64,000 nucleotides of DNA from Rathayibacter caricis DSM 15933 (GTDB taxonomy: Bacteria > Actinomycetota > Actinomycetes > Actinomycetales > Microbacteriaceae), in the NCBI RefSeq assembly GCF_003044275.1, contig NZ_PZPL01000001.1, positions 496,001 through 560,000 on the forward strand, read 5' to 3'. Under the pieces are notes generated by a model, which was not told the DNA's origin, did no database searches, and saw nothing but the letters and a program-made list of their open reading frames with translations. Every line of letters starts with the position of its first letter. The first letter of the stretch is position 1. The position numbers and the translations under genes were made by a program. Shown here one piece after another: positions 1 to 8,476 of this stretch.

Positions 1-1059
1 GACGTCTCCCCCGGCTCCGCGGGACTGCTGGTGACGGTGACGCAGGTCGGCTACGCGATCGGGGTGTTCCTCCTGGTGCCGCTGGGCGACACCCTCGACC
101 GGCGACGGCTGATCCCGGCGCTGATGGTGCTGGCGGCCGTGTTCCTGGCGACGACCGCGCTCGCGCCGGCGTTCCCGGTGCTGCTCGCGACGCTCGCCCT
201 GATCGGCGTGACGACCGTGGCGGGGCAGCTGCTCACTCCGCTCGCCGGCGACCTCGCCACCGACGAGCAACGGGGGCGCGTGCTCGGCACGGTCGCCTCC
301 GGACTGCTGCTCGGATTGCTGATCTCGCGCGCGATCAGCGGGATCCTGGCCGATCTGCTCGGCTGGCGCTCGGTGTTCGGCCTCGCCGCCGCGCTCGTCC
401 TGGTGCTCGCGATCGTGATGGCGCGCCGTCTCCCGCGCCTGCCTCCGCGCGCCAAGGTGCGGTACGGGACGCTGCTCGCCTCGGTGCTGCGCACGGTCGC
501 GGGCAGTCGGGCCGTGCGCGTGACGGTGCTGATCGGAGCGTCGGCCATGTGCGCGTTCACGCTGTTCTGGACGGGTCTGACCTTCCTCCTGGGCGCCGAG
601 CCCTTCTCGTACTCGGCCACCGCGATCGGACTCGTGAGCCTCGTCGGCATCGCCGGCGCGATCTCGGCGCAGCGGGTCGGGCGTCTCTACGACCGCGGAC
701 TGTCGCTGCCGGCGATCGGAGCGGGGCTCGTCGTGGCGTTGATCGGCGTCGTGATCGCGGGCCTCGGAGCGACGTCGATCGTGGTCGTGCTGATCGCGGT
801 GGCGGTGTTCTCGATCGGGCTGCAGGGGGTGCAGGTGCTCGCGCAGACGCGCATGCTCTCGATCGATCCGTCAGCGCGGAGCCGGCTCAACACGGTGTAC
901 ATCGTGGGCAACTTCACGGGAGGGGCGATCGGATCGGCGCTCGCGGGCCTGCTGTGGCAGGCGGGCGGCTGGACGGCGCTGATGCTGGTCGCCGCGACGG
1001 TGCTGGGCTTCGGGCTGACGGTGTGGGCGGTGCAGCGGACGCGGGCCCTGGCGGGGTGA
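1..1059 (+). CDS. MFS transporter, 5' end cut by the window
   Basis: The frame is open from the first base, so the true start lies upstream; about 352 residues are visible. The protein is a chain of hydrophobic segments typical of the major facilitator superfamily, roughly ten of the usual twelve helices. The loop with GDTLDRRRLI after an early helix matches the MFS motif A position, which points to a proton-driven exporter of small molecules. The second half begins after a basic loop near residue 150 (RLPRLPPRAKVRYG). A substrate cannot be named. It runs convergently towards the peptide ABC operon, with a tandem repeat between them. Confidence 0.85.
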   Translation, partial: DVSPGSAGLLVTVTQVGYAIGVFLLVPLGDTLDRRRLIPALMVLAAVFLATTALAPAFPVLLATLALIGVTTVAGQLLTPLAGDLATDEQRGRVLGTVASGLLLGLLISRAISGILADLLGWRSVFGLAAALVLVLAIVMARRLPRLPPRAKVRYGTLLASVLRTVAGSRAVRVTVLIGASAMCAFTLFWTGLTFLLGAEPFSYSATAIGLVSLVGIAGAISAQRVGRLYDRGLSLPAIGAGLVVALIGVVIAGLGATSIVVVLIAVAVFSIGLQGVQVLAQTRMLSIDPSARSRLNTVYIVGNFTGGAIGSALAGLLWQAGGWTALMLVAATVLGFGLTVWAVQRTRALAG

Positions 1060-1087
1060 GGGGTGCCGGCGGGCGGACCCACCGGCT

Positions 1088-1306
1088 CCGCGCGCGGACG
1101 AGTGGACCCGGAACGGGGCCCGGACAGGCGGCACACCCCGCTCCGCGCCCAGTCTTCGACGCGGACACTCGCGAGAGGACTCGGAACGGGCTCTGAGTAA
1201 GCCGCGCGGCCCGGTCCGCGCCCACTCGTCGACGCGGATGTCCGCGAGTGGACCCGGGACGGGGCCTGACCGAGCAGCACACCCCGGTCCGCGCCCACTC
1301 GAGGAC
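1088..1306. repeat. three imperfect tandem copies of a 73-bp GC-rich unit
   Basis: Copies run about 1088-1160, 1161-1233 and 1234-1306. Shared pieces include GTGGACCCGG, GGCACACCCC and GGTCCGCGCCCACTCG. Within the unit CCACTCG and CGAGTGG form inverted arms, so each copy can fold. The array fills the space between two convergent genes and may act as a shared termination region. Confidence 0.75.
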
Positions 1307-1329
1307 GCCCGGCCCAGCGGCCCGCGGAT

Positions 1330-2889
1330 TCAGCGCCGGTCGAGCCGCGGAGCGTCGGCCAGCAGCCGCCGCGTGTACTCCGACGCCGGCGCCCGCAGCA
1401 CCGCCGCGGCCTCCCCCGACTCCACCACGCGCCCCTCGCGCATCACCGCGATCCGGTCGCTCATGTGCGCGATCACCCCGAGATCGTGCGAGATCAGCAG
1501 CAGCGCCAGCCCGTGCCTGCGTTGCAGGTCGTCGAGCAGGTCGAGGATCTGCGCCTGCACCGAGACGTCGAGCGCCGACACCGGCTCGTCGCAGATCAGC
1601 ACGTCGGGGCGCGTGGCCAGGGCGCGCGCGATCGACACCCGCTGACGCTGCCCGCCCGAGAGGGTCCGCGGCGAGCGCTGCGCCAGCGCCGGAGCGAGGC
1701 CCACGCGCCCCAGGAGCTCGCCGACGTCGCCGGAACCCGCGTCGCGCAGCAGGCGGCCGACGCTCCAGCGCGGGTCGAACGACGACAGGCTGTCCTGGTA
1801 GACGGCTCCGATCCGCGGGCGGAGCGGGCGGCGCTCGCGCTCGCTCGCCGACGACCACGGGCGGCCGAGGAACTCGACGCTCCCCTCCTCCGGTCGCCGC
1901 AGCGCCAGCAGCAGCCGCGCCACCGTGCTCTTGCCCGAGCCGGACTCGCCGACGACCCCCAGGGTCTCGCCGCGCCGCAGCTCGAGGTCGACGCCGTCGA
2001 CGGCGACCCGCACGCCTCCACCCGGGCGCGCGAAGTTGGTGCGCAGCCCCGACGCCCGCAGCACCAGGTCGCCCGGGGCCGGCGGAGGCAGGACCTCGGC
2101 GCCGGCGGACGACAGGCGGGTGCCGCGGGGCCGCCCGGCGGGCACGGCGGCGACCAAGGCGCGCGCCTCGGGGCTCGACGGGGCGCGGAGGACGTCGGCG
2201 GCCGGTCCGTCCTCGACCACGCGGCCGTCGGCGAGCACCAGGATGCGGTCGGCGAGCCCCGCGACCACCGCGAGGTCGTGCGACACCAGCAGCAGGGCGC
2301 GTCCGCGCGCCTTCTGCTCGGCGAACAGCTCGAGCACGCGCGCCTGCACCGTCACGTCGAGCGCGGTGGTGGGCTCGTCGGCGACGAGCAGCGGAGGATC
2401 GAGGGCGATCGCGGAGGCCAGCAGCGCCCGCTGACGGAGTCCGCCCGAGAGCTCGCCCGCGCGGTCGCGCATCCGCTCGGCCGCCTCGGGCATGCCGACG
2501 CTGGTCAGCGCCGCCGCCGCCCGACGCGCCCGCTCGGCCGCGGGGAGGCGGCCGTGCAGGCGCCACGCGTCGCCGATCTCGCGACCGATGGGGCGCAGCG
2601 GGTCGAGCGAGAGCAGCGCGTCCTGCGGCACGAAGCCGACGCCCGCCCCGCGGAGTCCCCTCAGCGTCCGCTCGCCGGCGCCGACCACCTCGGCCCCGCC
2701 GACGCGGATGCTGCCGGTCACCGCGCCTCCGCTCAACCCCAGCAGCGCCCGCGCCGTGACGCTCTTGCCCGAGCCCGACTCGCCCACGATCGCCACGCAC
2801 TCGCCCGGCTCGACGCGGAACGACACCCCGTGCACGACCTCGACGCCGTCGAACGCGACGCGCAGGTCCTCGACGACGACGGCGCTCAT
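1330..2889 (-). CDS. peptide/nickel-type ABC transporter, fused double ATP-binding protein
   Basis: A 519-residue cytoplasmic protein with two complete nucleotide-binding domains, equivalent to DppD and DppF joined. Domain 1 has Walker A GESGSGKS near residue 35 and signature LSGGLRQRA followed by Walker B; domain 2 has a second GESGSGKS near residue 300 and signature LSGGQRQRVSIARAL with LICDEPVSALD. It powers import through the two permeases encoded immediately upstream. The start is the ATG whose last bases overlap the permease stop (ATGA at 2886-2889), which implies translational coupling. Substrate is probably an oligopeptide; a metal chelate is possible in this family. Confidence 0.92.
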   Translation of the reverse strand: MSAVVVEDLRVAFDGVEVVHGVSFRVEPGECVAIVGESGSGKSVTARALLGLSGGAVTGSIRVGGAEVVGAGERTLRGLRGAGVGFVPQDALLSLDPLRPIGREIGDAWRLHGRLPAAERARRAAAALTSVGMPEAAERMRDRAGELSGGLRQRALLASAIALDPPLLVADEPTTALDVTVQARVLELFAEQKARGRALLLVSHDLAVVAGLADRILVLADGRVVEDGPAADVLRAPSSPEARALVAAVPAGRPRGTRLSSAGAEVLPPPAPGDLVLRASGLRTNFARPGGGVRVAVDGVDLELRRGETLGVVGESGSGKSTVARLLLALRRPEEGSVEFLGRPWSSASERERRPLRPRIGAVYQDSLSSFDPRWSVGRLLRDAGSGDVGELLGRVGLAPALAQRSPRTLSGGQRQRVSIARALATRPDVLICDEPVSALDVSVQAQILDLLDDLQRRHGLALLLISHDLGVIAHMSDRIAVMREGRVVESGEAAAVLRAPASEYTRRLLADAPRLDRR

Positions 2890-3728
2890 CGCGCCCCCCG
2901 CAGCCGACCGCCGAGCACGGTCGTGGCGATCGTGGTCAGCACGATCACCAGTCCCGGGAACACTGTCAGCCACCACGCGCTCGCGAGGTAGGTACGGCCG
3001 GCCGAGAGCATCGCGCCCCACTCCGGAGCCGGCGGCTCGGCGCCGAGGCCGAGGTAGCTGAGCGCCGACGCCCAGACGATCGCCTGACCCACGCCCAGCG
3101 TCGCGAGCACCGCGAGGGGCGCGAAGGTGTTGGGCAGAACGTGCCGGAGCAGGATGCGGATCGGGCCGTGACCCAGGACGCGCGCGGCCTCGACGTAGCC
3201 GGAGTCGCGGATGCCGAGCAGCTGCGTGCGCAGGATGCGGGCGTAGCCGGGCGCGGTCGAGAGGCCGACCGCGACGGTGGCGGGGACCACTCCGGGGCCC
3301 GTCACGACGATGACGAGCAGCGCCAGCAGCAGGGCGGGGAACGCGAACAGCACCTCGAGCACGCGGCCGATCACGCCGTCGACCACGCGCCCGCCGAACG
3401 CGGCGATCACGCCGAGCACGGCGCCGAGCGCCAGGCCGATGGCGGTCGCGCTCACCCCGATCAGGAGCGACGCCCCGGCGCCCGCGATGACGCGGCTGAG
3501 GACGTCGCGGCCGGACTCGTCGGTGCCGAGCAGGTGAGCCGCGGACGGGGGCGAGAACGCCTCGGTCGGGGCGATCGCGAGGGGGTCCGAGGGGGCGAGG
3601 AGCCCCGGGGCGAGCGCGGCGAGGAGCAGCAGCAGGACGAAGGCGAGCGCGACGATCTCGCCGAGACGCAGGCGCCGGCCTCGTCGGCGCGCGGGGGCGG
3701 CGGAGGTGCGCAGCTCGAGCTCGCTCAT
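2886..3728 (-). CDS. peptide ABC transporter permease, DppC type
   Basis: A 280-residue inner membrane permease. After a short basic N-terminus there is a first helix, then the DppC/OppC N-terminal extracytoplasmic segment with LLGTDESGRDVLSR, then the core permease domain. The cytoplasmic coupling loop EAARVLGHGPIRILLRHVLPN is the EAA motif that docks on the ATPase. Both ends overlap neighbours by four bases (ATGA at 2886-2889 and 3725-3728), so the three genes form one unit. Confidence 0.92.
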   Translation of the reverse strand: MSELELRTSAAPARRRGRRLRLGEIVALAFVLLLLLAALAPGLLAPSDPLAIAPTEAFSPPSAAHLLGTDESGRDVLSRVIAGAGASLLIGVSATAIGLALGAVLGVIAAFGGRVVDGVIGRVLEVLFAFPALLLALLVIVVTGPGVVPATVAVGLSTAPGYARILRTQLLGIRDSGYVEAARVLGHGPIRILLRHVLPNTFAPLAVLATLGVGQAIVWASALSYLGLGAEPPAPEWGAMLSAGRTYLASAWWLTVFPGLVIVLTTIATTVLGGRLRGAR

Positions 3729-4684
3729 GCGGCCGGCTCCGCGACGGCGGGAACGACGCGGGCGGGAGCAAGCCGCGGATCGACGAGGCGCGCCACGAGA
3801 TCGGTCGCGAACGTCACGAGGATGTAGGCGAGGGCGGTGACCAGGACGACGCCGGTCACGACCGGCACGTCGCGCACGGTCACCGCCGACAGCAGGGTCC
3901 GGCCCAGGCCCGGCCGCGCGAAGATCGTCTCGACGACGACCGCTCCGCCGATCAGGTAGCCGAACGCCCAGCCCGAGAGCGCGATGCCCGGGAGCACGGC
4001 GTGGCGCAGGGCGTGGCGGAGTCGGAGCCCCAGCTCGCTCTCGCCGCGCGCACGGGCGGCGAGCACGAAGGGCGAGTCGAGGGCGTCGAGGAGGGAGCGG
4101 CGCATCACCTGGCCGAGGAAGCCGGCCAGCGGGATCGCGAGGGTGAGCGCGGGCAGCACGAGTCCGTTCGGCGCTCCGGTGCTGACCGGGGGCAGCCAGC
4201 GCAGGGTCGTCGCGAAGACGGCGATGAGGACGGTGGCCAGCCAGAAGTGCGGGAGGGCCGCGGCGGTCAGCTCGAGACCGGCGCCGAGCGCCGCGGCGAT
4301 GCGGCCGCCGCGGGTCGACCAGAGCGCGGTCGCGAGGGCGAGGATCCACGCGAGCGCGAGAGCGAGGACGGCCAGCAGCAGGGTGCCCGGCAGCTGCTGC
4401 CCGAGCAGCTCGACGACGGGGACGCGCAGGGAGTAGGAGGTGCCGAGGTCGCCCTGCGCGAGCCGGCCGAGCTGGGTGAGGTACTGCAGGAGGAGGGGCT
4501 GGTCGAGTCCGTACTCCTCCCGGACCGCGGCGAGCGCCTCGGCGGACGCCTGCGAACCGGGTCCGCCGAGGATCGCTTGCGCGGGGTCGCCGGGGATCAG
4601 GCGGATGAGGAAGAAGACGGCGGTCGCGACGGCCCAGAGCACGACGACGGCGCCGCCCAGGCGGAGGAGGACGCGGCGGATCAT
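3725..4684 (-). CDS. peptide ABC transporter permease, DppB type
   Basis: A 319-residue permease starting with a long helix, then the DppB-type segment FFLIRLIPGDPAQAILG and about five more helices. The EAA loop reads LAARARGESELGLRLRHALRH. The start is the ATG at 4684, with GGAAGGAG placed correctly upstream; an in-frame earlier ATG at 4753 lacks such a site and would put non-membrane residues first. It is the first of three overlapping transport genes, 241 bases downstream of the substrate-binding protein gene, with a palindromic repeat in the gap. Confidence 0.9.
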   Translation of the reverse strand: MIRRVLLRLGGAVVVLWAVATAVFFLIRLIPGDPAQAILGGPGSQASAEALAAVREEYGLDQPLLLQYLTQLGRLAQGDLGTSYSLRVPVVELLGQQLPGTLLLAVLALALAWILALATALWSTRGGRIAAALGAGLELTAAALPHFWLATVLIAVFATTLRWLPPVSTGAPNGLVLPALTLAIPLAGFLGQVMRRSLLDALDSPFVLAARARGESELGLRLRHALRHAVLPGIALSGWAFGYLIGGAVVVETIFARPGLGRTLLSAVTVRDVPVVTGVVLVTALAYILVTFATDLVARLVDPRLAPARVVPAVAEPAA

Positions 4685-4754
4685 GCGGGGTGCTCCTTCC
4701 GAAGGGGGGTCACAGGACCAGGATGCCTCGTGCTGACCGGACACGGAGCGCACC

Positions 4755-4920
4755 CTGTTGATCGAGTAGTCGGCGCAGCCGACGTATCGAGATCCGCGAT
4801 CACCCGGCGTTCGGGAGGACGTGGATCTCGATACGCCCCTGCGGGGCTACTCGATCAGCAGGGCGGCGGCCCGCTGCGCGGGCTACTCGATCAGCAAGGG
4901 GGAGGCCGCTCGATCAGCGA
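4755..4920. repeat. dispersed palindromic repeat R1, full copy plus partial copies
   Basis: An inverted repeat of about 107 bp (4755-4861) with outer arms CTGTTGATCGAGTAG and CTACTCGATCAGCAG, an inner half TCGAGATC facing GGATCTCGATA, and a short GC hairpin (CCCCTGCGGGG) beside the right arm. Two truncated right-hand arms follow up to 4920. Other copies lie at 19952-20056, 42318-42354, 42508-42606 and 54186-54226. It separates the binding-protein gene from its permease genes. Confidence 0.85.
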
Positions 4921-4925
4921 GAGGA

Positions 4926-6578
4926 TCAGACCGACGCGTCTGCGAACCACGGAGTCGAGACCGTGGCCAGCGCCTCCACGCCCAGCACCGACGAGCGGAG
5001 CAGGTAGTGGTTCTGCTGGTCGTAGAGCGGCAGGATCCAGTACCCGGACAGCACGATCTCCTGCGCCTGGCGGTACAGGTCGGCGCGCTCGTCCGCATCC
5101 GTCGTCGCGCTCGCCTGCTCGAGCAGTGCGTCGAGCGCGGGGTCGGCGATCTGCGCGTGGTTGGCGAAGTAGCCGCTGGGCGCGGGGGTGATGCCCGAGG
5201 AGGAGTAGAGGATCCGCAGGACGTCGGGCCCGACCTTCGTGTAGGGCGCGCTGACCAGCTCGTACTCGTTCGCCGCGAGGGCCGCGTACCAGCTCGAGAG
5301 GTCCAGCAGGCTGATCTCGACGTCGAAGCCGACGGCCTTCGCCGAGGCCTGGATCTGCTCGAAGAGCGACTGCTCGGCCGGGATCGACTGGTTCGTGCTG
5401 ACCGGGAAGCGGAGCGTGAGCGGCTGCCCGTCCTTCTCGCGGATGCCGTCGCCGTCGGAGTCGGTCCAGCCCGCGGTCTCGAGGAGCTCCTCAGCCGCGG
5501 CGACCTCGTCGTCGGAGCCGGCGTCCTCGAAGAGCGAGGCGTCGGAGTAGGCGGTCGCCTCGCTGCTCGACAGCGGCGAGTAGGAGCGCTCTGCGGTGCC
5601 GAAGAAGAGGGAGTCGATCGCGTCGTTCACGCCGACGGCGCGGATGAACGCCTCGCGCACACCCGCGTCGTCGAACGGCGACTGGCCGCCGTTGAGCTCC
5701 AGGCGGTTGACCGAGCCGGGGCGCGGGGCGTCGAGCTCGACGAGGTCGGAGGCCTCGGTGGCGGCCTGCAGCGTGTCGGGCTGCGCGTTGTCGATCACGT
5801 CGACCTCGCCCGCCTGCAGCGCCGCGTAGCGGGTGGCCGAGTCGGGCAGGAAGCGCCACTCGATGCTGGAGAGGTACGCGGGGCCCTCGTGACCGTCGCC
5901 GGTCGGGCCGAACGAGGCGTCGTAGGCGTCGTTGCGGGTGAGAGTCACGTGGTCCTGCTTGACCCACTCCGTCACCGTGAAGGGACCGGTGCCGACGGGC
6001 GCCTCGCAGTTGGCGGCCTCGCCGCGCGCGATGCCGGTGGGCGACTGGATCGCCGTCCACGGCTGGGCGAGCGACTCGAGCAGCGCGCTGTCGGGGGCGC
6101 TGAGCGTGAAGCGCGCGACGGTCGGCGAGACGGCGGTGACCGACTCGACCTTGGCGACGGCGAGGTAGCCGGTCGAGGACTTGGTGGCCGGGTCCTGGAG
6201 GTGCGCGATGTTCGCGGCGACCGCCTCCGCGTCCAGCGGAGTGCCGTCGGTGAACTCGACGCCCTCGCGCAGCGTGAAGTCGTAGCTGAGCGCATCGTCC
6301 GAGACGGTCCACGACTCCGCGAGCCACGGCGTGATCGTGCCGTCGGCCTCGCGCGAGACGAGCGACTCGAGCACCTGCGTCGCGAGCAGCGCCTGCGGGT
6401 AGTTGCCTCCGACGTGCGGGTCGAGGCAGGTGGGTTCGGCGTCGCCGGACGCGTAGGTGAGGACTCCGTCGGCGACGGGGGTCGCGGAGTCGCCTCCTGC
6501 GTCGGACTCGGCGGTGCAGCCGCTGAGCAGGAGGGCGCCGGCGGCGAGCGCGGCGGGGAGGATCAGAGAGCGGCGCAT
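4926..6578 (-). CDS. peptide ABC transporter substrate-binding lipoprotein (SBP family 5)
   Basis: A 550-residue exported lipoprotein. The signal peptide ends in a lipobox LLLSGC with the acylated cysteine at residue 21. The mature part has the SBP_bac_5 features: CLDPHVGGNYPQA, the LAESWTVSDDALSYDFTLREGVEF block near residue 90, and DAEAVAANIAHLQDP. It would capture oligopeptides or similar solutes at the cell surface for the permeases downstream. It is transcribed after the LacI gene on the same strand with a 112-base gap. Confidence 0.92.
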   Translation of the reverse strand: MRRSLILPAALAAGALLLSGCTAESDAGGDSATPVADGVLTYASGDAEPTCLDPHVGGNYPQALLATQVLESLVSREADGTITPWLAESWTVSDDALSYDFTLREGVEFTDGTPLDAEAVAANIAHLQDPATKSSTGYLAVAKVESVTAVSPTVARFTLSAPDSALLESLAQPWTAIQSPTGIARGEAANCEAPVGTGPFTVTEWVKQDHVTLTRNDAYDASFGPTGDGHEGPAYLSSIEWRFLPDSATRYAALQAGEVDVIDNAQPDTLQAATEASDLVELDAPRPGSVNRLELNGGQSPFDDAGVREAFIRAVGVNDAIDSLFFGTAERSYSPLSSSEATAYSDASLFEDAGSDDEVAAAEELLETAGWTDSDGDGIREKDGQPLTLRFPVSTNQSIPAEQSLFEQIQASAKAVGFDVEISLLDLSSWYAALAANEYELVSAPYTKVGPDVLRILYSSSGITPAPSGYFANHAQIADPALDALLEQASATTDADERADLYRQAQEIVLSGYWILPLYDQQNHYLLRSSVLGVEALATVSTPWFADASV

Positions 6579-6690
6579 GACGTCTTTCGTGGAGGGGTCG
6601 GGAGTGCCGGGTTTCTTGGACGCGGCCCAGGAAACGCTAGCAGGACACGCAGGCCCGCGGGCCGGGTCGCCCGGATCCGCTCCGCAGAGC

Positions 6691-7680
6691 TCAGCCCGCC
6701 GTCGACGCGCGCACGACCAGCTCGGGCTGGAACAGCACCTGGCGCGGCTCGGTGTCGAGCAGCAGGTCGACCGCCGTCGCGCCGATCAGGGCGCTCGGCT
6801 GGCGGATGCTCGACAGCGGCACGACCGTCGCCGTCGCGAACGCGATGTCGTCGTAGCCGATGAGGGCGATGTCCTCGGGCACGCGGACGTCGCCCAGCAG
6901 CATCAGGGCCTGCAGCACCCCGACCGCGAGGAGGTCGTTCGCGCAGAACACGGCATCGGGGCGATCGGAGGCGTCGCGCGCCGCGAGAGCGCGCCCCGCC
7001 CCGCGCCCGGCGAGCACCGACAGCGAGTCGGTCGCGATCTCCTCGAGCGAGGCTCCGTCGACCTCGCGCACGGCCGCGCGCGCCCCCGCGAGCCGGTCGG
7101 CGACCTGGCGGATCGACTCCGGACCGCCCACCACGGCCAGGCGCCGGCGCCCGAGGCTCAGGAGGTGCTCCACGGCCAGGCGCCCGCCCGCCACGTCGTC
7201 GACGGCGACCGACGAGAGCGCCGGGTCGAGCGAGTGGCGGTCGACGAGCACGCAGGGGATCCCGTGCGAGCGGAGGCGGTCCAGGCGCGTCGAGTCCTCC
7301 CCCAGCGGTGAGATGAGGACGCCGCCCACGCGCTGCTCCTCGAAGAGGTCGAGGTAGGCGGCTTCGCGTCGGGCGTCGTCGTCGGTGTTGCCGAGCAGCA
7401 CGGCCAGGCCGGACTCGGCCGCGCGCGCCTCGGCGCCGCGGGCGAGGTCCGAGAAGAAGGGGTTGCCGGCGTCGAGGACGACGAGCCCGATGCTGCGGCT
7501 GCGACCGGCGCGGAGCTGCCGCGCGGCGTCGTTGCGGACGAAGCCCAGCTCGGCGATCGCCTCCTGCACGCGGCGGACCGACTCGGCGCCGACCCGCTCG
7601 GGCCGGTTGAGCACGTTCGAGACGGTGCCGACGGAGACGCCTGCTCGGGCGGCGACGTCGCGGACGCTCACGGACGGCAC
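6691..7680 (-). CDS. LacI-family transcriptional regulator
   Basis: About 329 residues: an N-terminal helix-turn-helix (VSVRDVAARAGVSVGTVSN followed by the hinge VLNRPERV) and a periplasmic-binding-protein-like effector domain that ends with the typical DDIAFATATVVPLSSIRQP block. I chose the GTG at 7680 because it places the HTH at the very N-terminus as in other LacI proteins and follows AGGAGG; an ATG at 7752 would add 24 residues unlike the family. It lies just upstream of the peptide importer on the same strand, which it may control, although LacI proteins usually sense sugars. Confidence 0.87.
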   Translation of the reverse strand: MPSVSVRDVAARAGVSVGTVSNVLNRPERVGAESVRRVQEAIAELGFVRNDAARQLRAGRSRSIGLVVLDAGNPFFSDLARGAEARAAESGLAVLLGNTDDDARREAAYLDLFEEQRVGGVLISPLGEDSTRLDRLRSHGIPCVLVDRHSLDPALSSVAVDDVAGGRLAVEHLLSLGRRRLAVVGGPESIRQVADRLAGARAAVREVDGASLEEIATDSLSVLAGRGAGRALAARDASDRPDAVFCANDLLAVGVLQALMLLGDVRVPEDIALIGYDDIAFATATVVPLSSIRQPSALIGATAVDLLLDTEPRQVLFQPELVVRASTAG

Positions 7681-7780
7681 GGCGCCTCCTGGGGTCGGGC
7701 CGCGCGGCGGGCGGCGGTCCCGGAAGTATGGCACCGGCGCTCGGGTCGTCATCTCCGGGACTGGACGTGCACGGGTGAAT

Positions 7781-7795
7781 GCCTAGTCCCTAGGC
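7781..7795. promoter_or_regulatory. 15-bp palindrome in the lacI-ribB divergent region
   Basis: GCCTAG and CTAGGC arms separated by TCC. It lies 30 bases before the ribB start and contains TAGGCT, which could serve as a -10 element. It may be an operator for the SorC regulator or the LacI protein; no second copy was seen in the window. Confidence 0.35.
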
Positions 7796-7825
7796 TGTGC
7801 CCTGACTCGATCATTGGAGCACGGC

Positions 7826-8476
7826 ATGGCCCTCGCCAGCATCCCCGACACCGTCGCCGCCCTCCGGAAGGGCCGCCCCGTCATCGTCGTCGACGACGAG
7901 GACCGCGAGAACGAGGGCGACGTGGTCCTGGCCGCGCAGACCGCGAGCGCCGCGACGATCGCGTGGACGGTGCGCAACAGCTCCGGGTTCCTCTGCGCGC
8001 CGCTGACGAACGCGATCGCCGACCGGCTCGACCTCCCGCCGATGATCGCCGTCAACCAGGATCCGCGCGGCACCGCGTACACCGTCACGGTCGACGCGGC
8101 CGACCGGCTGAGCACCGGGATCAGCGCGGCCGACCGCGCGCACACCCTCCGGGTCCTCGCCGACCCCGACGCCGCTCCCACCGCCCTCACCCGGCCGGGC
8201 CACATCCTGCCGCTGCGTGCCGTCGACGGAGGGGTGCTCGAGCGCGACGGGCACACCGAGGCCGCCGTCGACCTGCTCCTGCTCGCGGGGCTGCACCCCG
8301 TCGCGGGCATCGCCGAGATCGTGGACGACGACGGCGAGATGGCGCGACTGCCGCGGCTGCTCGAGATCGGCGAGCGCGAGGACGTCCTCGTCACCTCGAT
8401 CGAGCTGCTGCAGGCGTTCCTCCGCGAGCGCGGCGGGAGCAGGGACGCGCTCGACGCGGACGGCGCCGATGAGTAG
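7826..8476 (+). CDS. ribB: 3,4-dihydroxy-2-butanone 4-phosphate synthase (RibB type)
   Basis: A 216-residue stand-alone RibB domain without a GTP cyclohydrolase II part. The active-site block DDEDRENEGD is at residues 26-35, with the later conserved GHTEAAVDL. The family converts D-ribulose 5-phosphate to formate and 3,4-dihydroxy-2-butanone 4-phosphate for riboflavin synthesis. The ATG follows TTGGAG. No other riboflavin gene is nearby; instead the stop overlaps the start of a SorC sugar regulator by eight bases. That placement suggests a job tied to the adjacent sugar locus, or a duplicate enzyme adjusted to pentose phosphate supply; this is inference. Confidence 0.88.
   Translation: MALASIPDTVAALRKGRPVIVVDDEDRENEGDVVLAAQTASAATIAWTVRNSSGFLCAPLTNAIADRLDLPPMIAVNQDPRGTAYTVTVDAADRLSTGISAADRAHTLRVLADPDAAPTALTRPGHILPLRAVDGGVLERDGHTEAAVDLLLLAGLHPVAGIAEIVDDDGEMARLPRLLEIGEREDVLVTSIELLQAFLRERGGSRDALDADGADE

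Noticed and set aside
1088..1306. CRISPR array
   Set aside because: Units are adjacent and imperfect with no unique spacers, and no cas gene is in the window.
914..2800. Long reading frames opposite the peptide ABC operon
   Set aside because: They are rich in Arg, Ala and Gly with no fold signal and shadow the double ATPase; typical of high-GC DNA.
4821..6863. 680-residue plus-strand frame
   Set aside because: It lies opposite the peptide-binding lipoprotein and has a low-complexity Arg/Val/Gly composition; no motif, no ribosome site.
7681..7825. FMN riboswitch upstream of ribB
   Set aside because: The space is short and shows no six-stem pattern or the conserved AGGATAT-like blocks; the RibB gene also seems tied to a sugar regulator.
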